DNA from: Sphingopyxis sp. CCNWLW2
GTDB taxonomy: Bacteria > Pseudomonadota > Alphaproteobacteria > Sphingomonadales > Sphingomonadaceae
Length of the DNA: 64,000 nt
Reading direction: 5' to 3'
NCBI RefSeq assembly: GCF_037095755.1
Contig: NZ_JBAWKJ010000002.1
Coordinates: 868,001 to 932,000 of the forward strand
The notes under the pieces were generated by a model. It worked only from the letters and a program-made list of their open reading frames with translations, was not told the origin of the DNA and searched no databases. A program made the translations under genes and the position numbers. Below, piece by piece: positions 18,027-26,961 of the stretch (positions are counted from its first letter, which is position 1; every line of letters begins with the position of its first letter).

Positions 18027-19697
18027 TCACGCGATCCGGGGCAGTTCGTTGAACTGGTGGAACGGCGGCGGGCTCGACAGCGTCCATTCGAGCGTCGTCG
18101 CGCCTTCGCCCCACGGATTGTCGGCGGCCTTCTTGCCCGCGAACAGCGAGTAGCCGATGTTCAGGAAGAAGAAGAGCATGCCGACGCCCATGATCACATA
18201 GCCGAACGACGAGACGTAATGCCAATAGGCATAGGCTTCCGCATAGTCGGGGTAACGGCGCGGCATGCCCTGCTGGCCCAGGAAGTGCTGGGGGAAGAAC
18301 ATGACGTTCACGCCGATGAAGAAGACCCAGAAGTGCAGCTGGCCGAGCAGCTCGCTGTACATCCGGCCCGACATCTTCGGGAACCAGTAATAGAAGCCGG
18401 CGAAGAGCGAGAAGACCGCGCCCAGCGACAGCACATAGTGGAAGTGCGCGACGACATAATAGGTGTCGTGCAAATTGGTGTCGACGCCGCCATTGGCGAG
18501 CACGACGCCGGTCACGCCGCCGACGGTGAACATGAAGATGAAGCCGAGCGACCACATCATCGGCGTCTTGAACGTCATCGAGCCGCCCCACATGGTGGCG
18601 ATCCAGCTGAAGATCTTGATGCCCGTTGGGACCGCGATGACCATCGTCGCGGCGGTGAAGTACATCTTGAGGTTCACGCTCATGCCGACCGTGAACATGT
18701 GGTGCGCCCACACGATGAAGCCGACGACGCCGATCGCGACCATGGCGTATGCCATGCCGAGGTAACCGAACACCGGCTTCTTGCTGAAGGTCGAGATGAT
18801 CTGGCTGACGATGCCGAAGCCCGGCAGGATCATAATGTACACTTCGGGGTGGCCGAAGAACCAGAAGAGATGCTGATAGAGGACGGGATCGCCGCCGCCG
18901 GCCGCATCATAGAAGGTGGTGCCGAAGTTGCGGTCGGTCAGCAGCATCGTGATCGCCGCAGCGAGCACCGGCAGCGCGAGCAACAGCAGGAAGGCGGTGA
19001 CGAGCACCGACCACACGAACAACGGCATCTTGTGCAGCGTCATGCCCGGCGCGCGCATGTTGAAGATGGTGGTGATGAAGTTGATCGCACCAAGGATCGA
19101 CGCCGCGCCCGCGAGGTGGAGCGAGAAGATCGCCATGTCGACCGCGGGACCGGCCGAACCGCTGGTCGACAGCGGAGCATAGACCGTCCAGCCGGTGCCG
19201 GCGCCGTTGCCGCTGCCGCCCGGAACGAACATCGAACCGAAGAGCATGACGAACGCAACCGCAGTCAGCCAGAAACTGACGTTGTTCATGCGCGGGAACG
19301 CCATGTCGGGCGCGCCGATCATCAGCGGCACGAACCAGTTGCCGAAGCCGCCGATCATCGCGGGCATGACCATGAAGAACACCATGATCAGGCCGTGCGC
19401 GGTGATCATCACGTTCCAGAAATGCTTGCCCGCAACCTCGTCGCCCGCGCCGCCCAGCATATGGGCCCAGCCCGAAAGATACTGAACGCCGGGTTCGGCG
19501 AGTTCGAGGCGCATCATGCCGGAAAGCGCGCCGCCGATGATGCCCGCGAGGATCGCGAAGATCAGGTAGAGCGTGCCGATGTCCTTGTGGTTCGTCGACA
19601 TGAACCAGCGGACAAAGAAGCCGGGCGTATCGTGATCATGGTCGTCGTGCGCATGGGTGTGGCCGTGCGCGGGTGCAGTCGCTGCGATATCGGTCAT
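18027..19697 (-). CDS. ctaD: Cytochrome c oxidase subunit I
   Basis: Catalytic heme-copper subunit of an aa3-type oxidase, 556 residues, 12 helices. The N-terminus is rich in His and Asp ([13 protein letters not shown]), then [11 protein letters not shown] begins the conserved core. The CuB and cross-linked His-Tyr site is seen in [16 protein letters not shown], followed by the heme-a3 region [11 protein letters not shown], and the K-channel and D-channel segments look normal. It is 16 bases downstream of ctaC. The His/Asp-rich tail could hold metal but similar tails occur in relatives. Confidence 0.98.
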   Translation of the reverse strand: MTDIAATAPAHGHTHAHDDHDHDTPGFFVRWFMSTNHKDIGTLYLIFAILAGIIGGALSGMMRLELAEPGVQYLSGWAHMLGGAGDEVAGKHFWNVMITAHGLIMVFFMVMPAMIGGFGNWFVPLMIGAPDMAFPRMNNVSFWLTAVAFVMLFGSMFVPGGSGNGAGTGWTVYAPLSTSGSAGPAVDMAIFSLHLAGAASILGAINFITTIFNMRAPGMTLHKMPLFVWSVLVTAFLLLLALPVLAAAITMLLTDRNFGTTFYDAAGGGDPVLYQHLFWFFGHPEVYIMILPGFGIVSQIISTFSKKPVFGYLGMAYAMVAIGVVGFIVWAHHMFTVGMSVNLKMYFTAATMVIAVPTGIKIFSWIATMWGGSMTFKTPMMWSLGFIFMFTVGGVTGVVLANGGVDTNLHDTYYVVAHFHYVLSLGAVFSLFAGFYYWFPKMSGRMYSELLGQLHFWVFFIGVNVMFFPQHFLGQQGMPRRYPDYAEAYAYWHYVSSFGYVIMGVGMLFFFLNIGYSLFAGKKAADNPWGEGATTLEWTLSSPPPFHQFNELPRIA

Positions 19698-19713
19698 CTG
19701 TCGGACCCCTTAA

Positions 19714-20805
19714 TTAATTCTTGGCGGCCGGCGCGGCGGCGGGCGCCGCTGCCGGAGCAGCTTCGGTCGTGACGGCGGCCGGCGTCGCAGCCGGAGCGGC
19801 GGCAGCGGGTGCCGGTGCGGCAGCGGCGGGAGCCGCGGCGACCGGACCGGCCGGGTTGCCGCCCTTCGAGCGGACCCACGCTTCCCACTTGTCGACCGGA
19901 AGCACTTCGACGGCGATCGGCATATAGCCATGATCGACACCGCACAGTTCCGAGCACTGGCCGTAATAGACGCCGACCTTGTTCGCGGTGAACGTCGTTT
20001 CGTTGGCACGGCCGGGGACCGCGTCCATCTTGGTCCAGAAGGCGGGAACAGCGAAGCTGTGGATGACGTCGGCGCCGGTGATGATCAGCTTCACCTGGCG
20101 GCCGACCGGAACGACCATGCGGTTGTCGACGGCGAGGTGATAGGGCTCGCCAGCGGCCTTCGCCTTGTCTTCGGGCAGGATCTTCGAGACAAATTCGCCG
20201 ATGCCCTGGTCGGGATAGGCATAGCCCCAATACCACTGGTAACCCGTGACCTTGATCGTCAGCGCTTCCTTCTTCGGCGGTTCATATTGCGCCGCGAGCA
20301 GGCGGATCGACGGCACCGCGATCACCGCGAGGATAAGGACCGGGATCGCGGTCCAGATGATTTCGATGAAGGTGTTGTGCGTCGTCTTCGACGCCACCGG
20401 GTTCGCCTTGGCGCGAAAGCGGAACATCACCCAAAGCAGGAGGCCGAGGACGATCAGCGTGATCACCGTGATGACGGGCAGCAGGATGACATGGTTGAAC
20501 CAGTAAGCCTGTTCGCCGATCGGGCTGACCTGCGGCTGGAAATCGATGCCCGCGTCGACCGGCTGGCCAACCCCGGGGGTCGGCTTCATCGGGACGTAGG
20601 TTGCATCGCCAGCCGGCGCCGCAGCGGTCGTCGCGACCGGTGCCGCCGCCGGAGCAGCCGCATCGGTGGCGACCGGAGCCGGATTCGCCGGAGCCGTTGC
20701 GGCGGGTGCTTCGGCCGGAGCCGTTGCGGGTGCCTGCGCATGGCCGGCGCCCACCGCGCCCAGCGACAATGCCGCCGCAATTACAAGGGTTTTCAAGCTC
20801 TTCAT
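19714..20805 (-). CDS. ctaC: Cytochrome c oxidase subunit II
   Basis: Subunit II accepts electrons from cytochrome c at its CuA centre. A signal peptide (to about AGHAQ) is followed by an Ala/Pro-rich spacer, two helices, and the cupredoxin domain with KVTGYQWYWGY and the CuA motif CSELCGVDHGYMPI. At 363 residues it is longer than usual because of Ala/Pro-rich stretches at both the N-terminus (residues about 24-65) and the C-terminus (last 45 residues). It is the first gene of the oxidase operon. Confidence 0.97.
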   Translation of the reverse strand: MKSLKTLVIAAALSLGAVGAGHAQAPATAPAEAPAATAPANPAPVATDAAAPAAAPVATTAAAPAGDATYVPMKPTPGVGQPVDAGIDFQPQVSPIGEQAYWFNHVILLPVITVITLIVLGLLLWVMFRFRAKANPVASKTTHNTFIEIIWTAIPVLILAVIAVPSIRLLAAQYEPPKKEALTIKVTGYQWYWGYAYPDQGIGEFVSKILPEDKAKAAGEPYHLAVDNRMVVPVGRQVKLIITGADVIHSFAVPAFWTKMDAVPGRANETTFTANKVGVYYGQCSELCGVDHGYMPIAVEVLPVDKWEAWVRSKGGNPAGPVAAAPAAAAPAPAAAAPAATPAAVTTEAAPAAAPAAAPAAKN

Positions 20806-20914
20806 AAGGATAGTGCCGCCCGTTGCCTGTTGTTCTTATTGATGCCCCATCCCCTCTTCGACAGCCGCCGGACACGCGTCGCGGCAGCCTGCCAAGGGGC
20901 TGAATCTCGCGGGC

Positions 20915-20943
20915 GCTATAGACCCGCTTGCCGCTTGCCTCAA
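20915..20943 (-). promoter_or_regulatory. Candidate promoter of the cytochrome oxidase operon
   Basis: On the minus strand TTGAGG (20938-20943) and TATAGC (20915-20920) lie 17 bases apart, about 110 bases before ctaC. Four of six bases fit the consensus in each box. No other good candidate was seen in the ctaC-pyrE gap. Confidence 0.4.
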
Positions 20944-21038
20944 GCATCTCTAACACTATTTTGCGGCTGGATAATCTTCGCCGCCAAAACCCGGTCGCCC
21001 ATGATGAGCGACGCACAGGACAAAAGAACAACTCCTCC

Positions 21039-21626
21039 ATGACCGATGATGAAATCCTGGCCGAATTCCGCGCCGCCGACGCCCTGCTCCAGGGCCACTT
21101 CCTGCTCTCCTCGGGCCGCCACAGCGAATATTATCTGCAGTGCGCGCGCGTATTGATGGACACCGAGCGCGCCGGACGGCTCGCCGTCGCGCTCGCCGCG
21201 AAGCTGCCGCGCGACCTGAAACAGGCAATCGACATCGTCGTCTCGCCCGCGATGGGCGGCGTCATCATCGGGCATGAAATGGGCCGCGCGCTCGGCAAGC
21301 CCGCGATTTTCGTCGAGCGCCCGACGGGCACCTTCGAACTGCGCCGCGGCTTTACGATCGACCCCGGCGCCAAGGTGCTGATGGTCGAGGATGTCGTGAC
21401 CACCGGCCTGTCGTCGCGCGAGGCGATGGAGGCGGTGCGCGCCGCGGGCGGCGAAGTCGTCGCCGAAGCCGCGCTCGTCGACCGTTCGGCGGGCAATGTC
21501 GAACTCGGCGTGCCCTTCTATCCGCTCGTCGCGATCAATTTCCCGACCTATGCGGCGGATGAATTGCCCGAGACGCTGGCAGGAAGTGAAGCGGTGAAGC
21601 CCGGCAGCCGGAGCAAGGCGGCTTGA
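21039..21626 (+). CDS. pyrE: Orotate phosphoribosyltransferase
   Basis: Transfers phosphoribose from PRPP to orotate to form OMP in pyrimidine synthesis. The 195-residue protein has [11 protein letters not shown] for orotate, the [10 protein letters not shown] loop, and the PRPP-binding signature [11 protein letters not shown] with acidic pair ED. ATG at 21039 is chosen because homology begins at [10 protein letters not shown]; the open frame extends further upstream without support. It is divergent from ctaC and overlaps pdxJ by 4 bases. Confidence 0.97.
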   Translation: MTDDEILAEFRAADALLQGHFLLSSGRHSEYYLQCARVLMDTERAGRLAVALAAKLPRDLKQAIDIVVSPAMGGVIIGHEMGRALGKPAIFVERPTGTFELRRGFTIDPGAKVLMVEDVVTTGLSSREAMEAVRAAGGEVVAEAALVDRSAGNVELGVPFYPLVAINFPTYAADELPETLAGSEAVKPGSRSKAA

Positions 21627-22372
21627 CCGGCGCCTCCCCTGCCCGTCTGCGGCTCGGCGTCAACATCGACCATGTCGCGACGATCCGCAACGCACGCGGG
21701 GGCGAGCATCCCGACCCGGTGCGCGCGGCCGAAATCGTCGCGGCGGTCGGCGGCGACGGCATCACCGCGCATCTGCGCGAAGACCGGCGCCATATCCGCG
21801 ACGACGATCTCGCGCGCATCCAGGCCGCGACCGACCTGCCGCTGAATCTCGAAATGGCGGCGACCGACGAGATGCTCGAGATCGCGCTGCGCCATATGCC
21901 GCATGCGGCATGCATCGTCCCCGAAAAACGCGAGGAACGCACGACCGAGGGCGGGCTCGACGCGGCGGGACAGCACAATCATCTCGCGCCGATCGTCTCG
22001 CGGCTTAACGATGCCGGCATCCGTGTCAGCCTGTTTATCGAACCCGACGCGCGCCAGATCGAGGCGGCGATGCGCCTCCGCGCGCCCGTCGTCGAATTCC
22101 ACACCGGCCGCTACGCGCATGTCGAGGGCGAGGAACGCGCCGCGGAACTCCGCCGCCTCGCCGACGCCGCCGCGCTCGCGTGGAAAAATGGCATCGAGCC
22201 GCACGCGGGCCACGGCTTGACCTATGAGAATGTCGTCCCCGTCGCCGCGATCCCGCAGCTCGCCGAGCTCAACATCGGCCATTATCTGATCGGCGAGGCC
22301 ATCTTTACCGGGCTCGATCCCGCGGTGCGCCGAATGCGCGCGTTGATGGACGAGGCGCGAGGCGCGCTGTGA
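21623..22372 (+). CDS. pdxJ: Pyridoxine 5'-phosphate synthase
   Basis: Condenses 1-deoxyxylulose 5-phosphate with 3-amino-1-hydroxyacetone phosphate to give pyridoxine 5'-phosphate. The 249-residue barrel shows [32 protein letters not shown] and [11 protein letters not shown], all typical. The start is a TTG that overlaps the pyrE stop (TTGA), so translation is probably coupled to pyrE. Its own stop overlaps the acpS start. Confidence 0.97.
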   Translation: MTGASPARLRLGVNIDHVATIRNARGGEHPDPVRAAEIVAAVGGDGITAHLREDRRHIRDDDLARIQAATDLPLNLEMAATDEMLEIALRHMPHAACIVPEKREERTTEGGLDAAGQHNHLAPIVSRLNDAGIRVSLFIEPDARQIEAAMRLRAPVVEFHTGRYAHVEGEERAAELRRLADAAALAWKNGIEPHAGHGLTYENVVPVAAIPQLAELNIGHYLIGEAIFTGLDPAVRRMRALMDEARGAL

Positions 22373-22770
22373 TCATCGGCCTCGGCTCCGACCTCTGTAA
22401 TATTGAGCGTATCCAGAAATCGCTCGACCGCTTCGGCGAGCGCTTCGAGAATCGCGTCTTTACCGAGGTGGAAAAGGCCAAAGCAGCGCGGCGGCCGTTC
22501 ACCCGCGCTGGAACCTATGCCAAGCGCTTCGCCGCGAAGGAAGCCTTTTCGAAAGCCGTCGGCACGGGCTTCAAGCGCGGCGTGTTTATGAAGGACATCG
22601 GTGTCGTCAACGCACCGTCGGGCGCCCCGACCCTGGCGCTCACCGGCGGCGCCGCCGAACGGCTCGCGCAAATGATCCCATCGGGTCACACCGCGCATAT
22701 CCATTTGACGCTGACCGACGACCATCCGTGGGCGCAGGCTTTCGTCATCATCGAAGCAATCAAGGACTGA
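22369..22770 (+). CDS. acpS: Holo-[acyl-carrier-protein] synthase
   Basis: Attaches 4'-phosphopantetheine from CoA to apo-ACP for fatty acid synthesis. The 133-residue protein has [12 protein letters not shown] with the Mg-binding Asp and [15 protein letters not shown] with the conserved Glu and Lys. The start is GTG overlapping the pdxJ stop (GTGA). Conserved partnership with pdxJ and lepB supports the call. Confidence 0.97.
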   Translation: MIIGLGSDLCNIERIQKSLDRFGERFENRVFTEVEKAKAARRPFTRAGTYAKRFAAKEAFSKAVGTGFKRGVFMKDIGVVNAPSGAPTLALTGGAAERLAQMIPSGHTAHIHLTLTDDHPWAQAFVIIEAIKD

Positions 22771-22776
22771 CAATAT

Positions 22777-23613
22777 ATGGCGAAGGACAAGACAAAGGAT
22801 GACGGGAGTTGGGGCAAGCTGATCCGCGATGTCGTGGTGATATTGCTGCTCGTGCTCGGCATCCATAGCTGCGTCGCCAAGCCCTTTTATATCCCGTCTG
22901 ATTCGATGATGCCGGTGCTGCGCAACGGCGACCGGCTGATCGTCAGCAAATATCCCTATGGCTGGTCCTATTCGTCGGTGAGCTTCCACCTGGCGCCCAA
23001 GGTCGCGGGCCGGCTGTTCGGCAAGTTGCCCGAACGCGGCGACATCGTCGTGCTCGAACATCCGGTGACGCGTATCGACTATATCAAACGCGTGATCGGC
23101 CTGCCCGGCGACACGATCCAGCTCCGCAACGGCGAACTCAGCATCAACGGCAAGCCGGTGAAGCGCGAGGTCCAGCCGATGCTGCCGATCCCCGTCGATC
23201 CCAATCTGCCCGGCCCCGACAGCAGCCTGTTCCGCTTCGTGAACCGCGATGCGAAAGGCAAGGAAGTGCTCGAACTGCCGATCGTGCGAGAGACGCTGCC
23301 CGGCGGCGCGACGTTCGACACAATCGACATGGGCCCCGGCTATGCGACCGACGATTATGGTCCGGTTACCGTGCCTGCCAATCATGTCTTCCTGATGGGC
23401 GACAACCGCGACGGCAGCGCCGACAGCCGCGTCGGAACGAACCAGAAAGGCCTCGGCGGCCCCGTCCCCTTCGACGCGATCGCCGGACGCGCCGAGATCA
23501 TCAGTTTTTCGACCGACGGAACCGCCGAGTGGTATAACCCATTGAGCTGGTTTAATGCCTTGCGATCGGGGCGCGCGGGAACCGACCTGCGCCCCGAGCG
23601 TCAGGGCAGCTAA
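22777..23613 (+). CDS. lepB: Signal peptidase I
   Basis: Inner-membrane protease that removes signal peptides from exported proteins. One N-terminal helix (VVVILLLVLGIHSCVA) precedes the catalytic domain. The nucleophile Ser is in IPSDSMMP, the general-base Lys in YIKRVIGLPGD, and the box E motif is GDNRDGSADSR. At 278 residues it is normal. It starts 6 bases after acpS. In many alphaproteobacteria rnc and era follow; here a permease gene does. Confidence 0.97.
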   Translation: MAKDKTKDDGSWGKLIRDVVVILLLVLGIHSCVAKPFYIPSDSMMPVLRNGDRLIVSKYPYGWSYSSVSFHLAPKVAGRLFGKLPERGDIVVLEHPVTRIDYIKRVIGLPGDTIQLRNGELSINGKPVKREVQPMLPIPVDPNLPGPDSSLFRFVNRDAKGKEVLELPIVRETLPGGATFDTIDMGPGYATDDYGPVTVPANHVFLMGDNRDGSADSRVGTNQKGLGGPVPFDAIAGRAEIISFSTDGTAEWYNPLSWFNALRSGRAGTDLRPERQGS

Positions 23614-23631
23614 CACAACGGGGAACACGAC

Positions 23632-24753
23632 ATGGCGGCGACAAGGAAGACAACCGGAACGCGCGCCGCCACCGCCGCCGCGAAGGCCGATGCGCACAGG
23701 GAGGCCCCCGGCCCCACCGAGATCCGCAGCCAGTTGGTCCGCACCGAGCTGTTGAAAGCCGGTGTCTGGATCGGCCTCGCGCTGCTTATCGGCCTGTGCA
23801 TCGTCCTGATCCAGCCGATCCTGCTGATCTTTGCCGGCATCGTCATGGCGTCGATGCTCGACGGCGGGGCTCGCCTGCTCGGCCGCGTGCTGCCAATCGC
23901 GCGCGGCTGGCGGCTGCTCATCGTCTGCCTGTCGCTGCTCGCCTTCCTTGTCTGGACGATCATGTTCGCGGGTTCGCAGATCGCCGATCAGGCCGCGACC
24001 TTGCAAACCGTCGTGATGGCACAGATCGAACGCATCGCCGCCTGGGCCAGCGATCATGGCATGGGCAATCTGGAACTCGATACCAAGACGATCACCGACA
24101 ATATCGCGGGCACCGTCGGCCGCGTCACCGCGGCGGTGGGCACCGTGCTCGGCGGACTCACCAGCCTGATTATGATCCTCGTCCTCGGCATCTTTATCGC
24201 GATCGAGCCGCGGCTCTACGAGCGCGGCGTCGCGTGGATGCTGCCGATGAAAAGCCGCGAGAATTTCTACATCACCACCGCGCGCATGGGCTTCACGCTG
24301 CGCCGCCTGATGGCGGGCCGCCTGCTCGGGATGCTCGTCGAGGGGATCGGGACGTGGCTCGCCTGCCTTGCCGTCGGCATCCCGATGGCCGCGCTGATGG
24401 GGCTGCTCACCGGCCTGCTCGCCTTCATCCCCAATATCGGCGCGATCGTGTCGGGCGTACTGCTCGTCCTCGTCGGTTTCTCGGCGGGGACCGACACCGG
24501 CTTCTATGCGATCCTGATCTATTTCGTCGTCCAGACGGTCGACGGCTATCTGATCGTCCCGATGGTCGCCAAGAAGACGGTCGACCTCGCCCCCGCGCTC
24601 GTGCTCGGCGCGCAGATCCTGTTCGGCGCGCTGCTCGGCCTCATGGGACTGTTCCTCGCCGACCCGATTATCGCGATGATCAAGGTCGCGCTCGAACGCG
24701 AAGCCGAGCGCAATGCCGACACGGCCAATACGAAAACGGCGGCGGGCACCTGA
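23632..24753 (+). CDS. AI-2E family transporter
   Basis: Polytopic inner-membrane protein of 373 residues in the AI-2E/TqsA-PerM family. Family marks are the N-terminal helix pair (WIGLALLIGLCIVLIQPILL), the long middle amphipathic stretch, and the C-terminal GLLAFIPNIGAIVSGV and FGALLGLMGLFLADPI helices. Substrates differ among members and several are Na/H antiporters, so autoinducer transport is not implied. It lies 18 bases after lepB and may share its transcript. Confidence 0.88.
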   Translation: MAATRKTTGTRAATAAAKADAHREAPGPTEIRSQLVRTELLKAGVWIGLALLIGLCIVLIQPILLIFAGIVMASMLDGGARLLGRVLPIARGWRLLIVCLSLLAFLVWTIMFAGSQIADQAATLQTVVMAQIERIAAWASDHGMGNLELDTKTITDNIAGTVGRVTAAVGTVLGGLTSLIMILVLGIFIAIEPRLYERGVAWMLPMKSRENFYITTARMGFTLRRLMAGRLLGMLVEGIGTWLACLAVGIPMAALMGLLTGLLAFIPNIGAIVSGVLLVLVGFSAGTDTGFYAILIYFVVQTVDGYLIVPMVAKKTVDLAPALVLGAQILFGALLGLMGLFLADPIIAMIKVALEREAERNADTANTKTAAGT

Positions 24754-24789
24754 GCCCACCGCCGCTTCGATTTCGTCGAGACCCCTCGC

Positions 24790-25335
24790 TTATTGCTGCG
24801 GGGGCATACCCGGCGGCGGACCAGCCGGGCCACCGGGGCCACCCTGCATCATCTGTTGCTGCTGCATCATCTGCTGCTGTTGCTGCATCTGCTGCTGCAT
24901 CGCGCGAACCTCGGCCTCCGAACGGAAGTCGAGCAGCGTAACAGTAAAGTGCAGCGTACTGTTCGGGGGGATCGGCCCGGTCTCCCGGTCACCATAACCA
25001 AGCTGCGGCGGAATGGTGATCTTGTATTCGCCGCCCTTTTTCATGCGGATCAGTGCGTCGGAAAAGCCCTGAACGACCCCTGCGACCTGCATCGGCGCCT
25101 GTTCGTTGGCGTCGAAGACGGTGCCGTCGTCGAGCTTGCCTTCATATTTGACCAGCACGACGTCGGCCTTGGTCGGGCTCGGCCCGGTGCCTTCCTTCAC
25201 GACCTCAAACCCGATGCGCGGGGTCATGTGCCAGGCGAAGGCCGCGCCCGCGACCAACAGCGCCGCGAGGCCAAACCACATCAGCCACAGGCCGCCCTTG
25301 CTCACCGGACGCAATGGAACCGTCGTTACGCTCAT
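24790..25335 (-). CDS. FKBP-type peptidyl-prolyl isomerase, membrane anchored
   Basis: Prolyl isomerase of 181 residues. An N-terminal helix (GLWLMWFGLAALLVAGAAFAW) anchors it in the inner membrane or acts as a signal, then the FKBP domain follows with VLVKYEGKLDDGTVFDANE, VVQGFSDALIRMKKGG and YGDRETGPIPPNSTLHF, which contain the usual binding-site aromatics and Ile. The C-terminal 40 residues are a Gln/Met run followed by a Gly/Pro tail. It probably assists folding of exported proteins. It is transcribed alone, opposite to the AI-2E gene. Confidence 0.92.
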   Translation of the reverse strand: MSVTTVPLRPVSKGGLWLMWFGLAALLVAGAAFAWHMTPRIGFEVVKEGTGPSPTKADVVLVKYEGKLDDGTVFDANEQAPMQVAGVVQGFSDALIRMKKGGEYKITIPPQLGYGDRETGPIPPNSTLHFTVTLLDFRSEAEVRAMQQQMQQQQQMMQQQQMMQGGPGGPAGPPPGMPPQQ

Positions 25336-25620
25336 CTTGGATGATCCTTCCGCTGCCCCGGCCGGGGCGAAAATGCTGGCGAGGCCTATAGGCCGTGCGG
25401 CGCGGACCGGTCCAGAGGCAATATGCGAGGGCAGCGTTTATCGCCAATGTCGGTTTTGGGGTGGGAAGCGGTCGTAGCGCCACTCCACTTACGTCATCCC
25501 GGGCTTGACCCGGGACCCGCCTTTTCCTTCAAGAAGGCAGGCCCCGGATCAAGTCCGGGGTGACGATGATCGATAAGGCACCTTCCGGTCGAAAACCGCC
25601 ACCCCGCCCCGCGCAAACGA
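25336..25620. other. Gap with repeat, no gene seen
   Basis: The stretch between the FKBP gene and the rpsU terminator holds the likely FKBP promoter and the palindromic repeat at 25492-25565. No convincing ORF or RNA gene is present. Confidence 0.7.
25492..25565. repeat. REP-like double palindrome
   Basis: The element begins CGTCATCCCGGGCTTGACC and ends with GATCAAGTCCGGGGTGACG, so its two ends are inverted copies, and each arm is itself palindromic. An inner hairpin (GCCTT/AAGGC) sits between them. A related copy lies at 51015-51078. Confidence 0.8.
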
Positions 25621-25652
25621 AAAAGGGCGCCGCGTTGCCGCGGCGCCCTTTT
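25621..25652 (-). terminator. Strong terminator after rpsU
   Basis: Fourteen-base arms (AAAAGGGCGCCGCG and its complement) around a 4-base loop, with a run of five T on the minus strand. It lies 30 bases after the rpsU stop and is also U-rich enough to act in the other direction. Confidence 0.9.
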
Positions 25653-25682
25653 CACGATCAGGATCCCGAACGGGAGACGGTC

Positions 25683-25889
25683 TTACTTGATGCCGTCGCG
25701 CTCCATCCGCTTGCGCTCCATCTTGCGGGCGCGGCGGACAGCGGCGGCGTGCTCACGCGCGCGCTTTTCGCTGGGCTTCTCGTAATGACGGCGCAGCTTC
25801 ATTTCGCGATACACGCCCTCACGCTGCAGCTTCTTCTTGAGCGCGCGAAGGGCCTGGTCGACATTATTGTCGCGAACGATGATCTGCAT
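25683..25889 (-). CDS. rpsU: 30S ribosomal protein S21
   Basis: Basic 68-residue protein of the small ribosomal subunit, near the mRNA exit channel. [20 protein letters not shown] at the start is the family signature and the C-terminal half is rich in Arg and Lys ([19 protein letters not shown]). The ATG at 25889 is set by homology; upstream sequence in frame has no support. A 15-base hairpin (25930-25944, ACCGGG/CCCGGT) sits in its probable leader. Confidence 0.97.
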   Translation of the reverse strand: MQIIVRDNNVDQALRALKKKLQREGVYREMKLRRHYEKPSEKRAREHAAAVRRARKMERKRMERDGIK

Positions 25890-25929
25890 ACGCCGTGTCG
25901 TCTCCTGTTCGTCAAAACGATTTGGGGCC

Positions 25930-25944
25930 ACCGGGTAACCCGGT
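25930..25944. other. Small hairpin in rpsU leader
   Basis: ACCGGG-TAA-CCCGGT, a 6-bp perfect stem about 40 bases before the rpsU start. It could affect leader stability; this is only a structural observation. Confidence 0.35.
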
Positions 25945-26169
25945 TTGCCGTAAATCGCCGATATTCGGGCAATAAAAAGAGCGCCGCGATCACGCGACGT
26001 TCCGATGAAGCGCCAACTAGAGGGATTCGCGCCGAAATGCAAGCCCCCGCGCGGCGAACCGCGCCCGCCGCGCTCCCGGACCGCCCTGCCCGCTCGCGGG
26101 ATTGTGTCCGACCCGTGCCTTATGGCATAGGTAGCAGGACGAAACTAACATCATAATGAGGGACAGGCC

Positions 26170-26934
26170 ATGGCGACCCAGCTCAAGCGCAACAGCAAAT
26201 ATAGCGAAGCCGAATGGACGGCGCGGCAGGAGCTTGCCGCCTGCTACCGGATCTTCGCGATGATGGGCTGGGACGAGATGATCTTCAACCATATCACGGT
26301 GAAGGTCCCCGACGAGGAAGGTGCCTTCCTGATCAACCCCTATGGCTTGCATTTCAGCGAAGTGACGGCGTCGAACTTGATCAAGATCGACATCGACGGC
26401 AACAAGGTCGACGAGGATAATCCCTGGCACGTCAACAAGGCGGGCTTTGTCCAGCACAGCCTGTTCCACCGCGTCCTCCCCGACGCGCATGCGATCATCC
26501 ACACGCACACCACTGCAACGATGGCCGTCTGCGGGCTCGAGGGCGGGTTGCAGCCGACCAACTTCTATGCCTGTAACTTCATGGGCCAGCTCGCCTACCA
26601 TGATTTCGAAGGCATCACCGTACGCGAGGAAGAGGGCGAGCGGCTGGTCCAGAACCTCGGCGACAAGCGCATCCTGATGCTGCGCAACCATGGCCCCGTC
26701 GTGATGGGCAAGTCGCTTCCCGAAGCCTTCCTGAAATATTGGGTGCTCCAGCGCGCGTGCGAGATCCAGCTCGCGACGATGAGCATGGGCCAGCCGATCC
26801 TGGTCGGCGACGATGTGGTCAAGGTCCACCAGCGCGACCTTTACATGGCACAGATTCCGGGCGGCGCAGGCCGCGCCGAATTCGACGCGATGGTGCGCAA
26901 GGTCGACAAGATCGACACGAGCTGGCGTGACTAA
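26170..26934 (+). CDS. Class II aldolase/adducin family protein
   Basis: Cytosolic zinc-dependent lyase-like protein of 254 residues. The metal-binding HTHT is seen in AIIHTHTTATMAV and the third His in MLRNHGPVVMG; the N-terminal MGWDEMIFNHITVKVP is typical of the FucA/adducin-like group. The substrate is unknown; this branch is often annotated only as class II aldolase. The next gene starts 27 bases after its stop and may be co-transcribed, but no metabolic link is obvious. Confidence 0.9.
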   Translation: MATQLKRNSKYSEAEWTARQELAACYRIFAMMGWDEMIFNHITVKVPDEEGAFLINPYGLHFSEVTASNLIKIDIDGNKVDEDNPWHVNKAGFVQHSLFHRVLPDAHAIIHTHTTATMAVCGLEGGLQPTNFYACNFMGQLAYHDFEGITVREEEGERLVQNLGDKRILMLRNHGPVVMGKSLPEAFLKYWVLQRACEIQLATMSMGQPILVGDDVVKVHQRDLYMAQIPGGAGRAEFDAMVRKVDKIDTSWRD

Positions 26935-26961
26935 TCCCACCGCTGCGCTAACAGGGGCGGC

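Noticed and set aside
18057..19772. Open frame of 571 codons opposite ctaD
   Set aside because: Antisense shadow of the highly conserved oxidase subunit I gene.
22282..24759. Open frame of 825 codons on the minus strand across acpS, lepB and the AI-2E gene
   Set aside because: It crosses three well-recognised genes on the other strand and encodes Arg/Asp/Gln-rich sequence with no domain.
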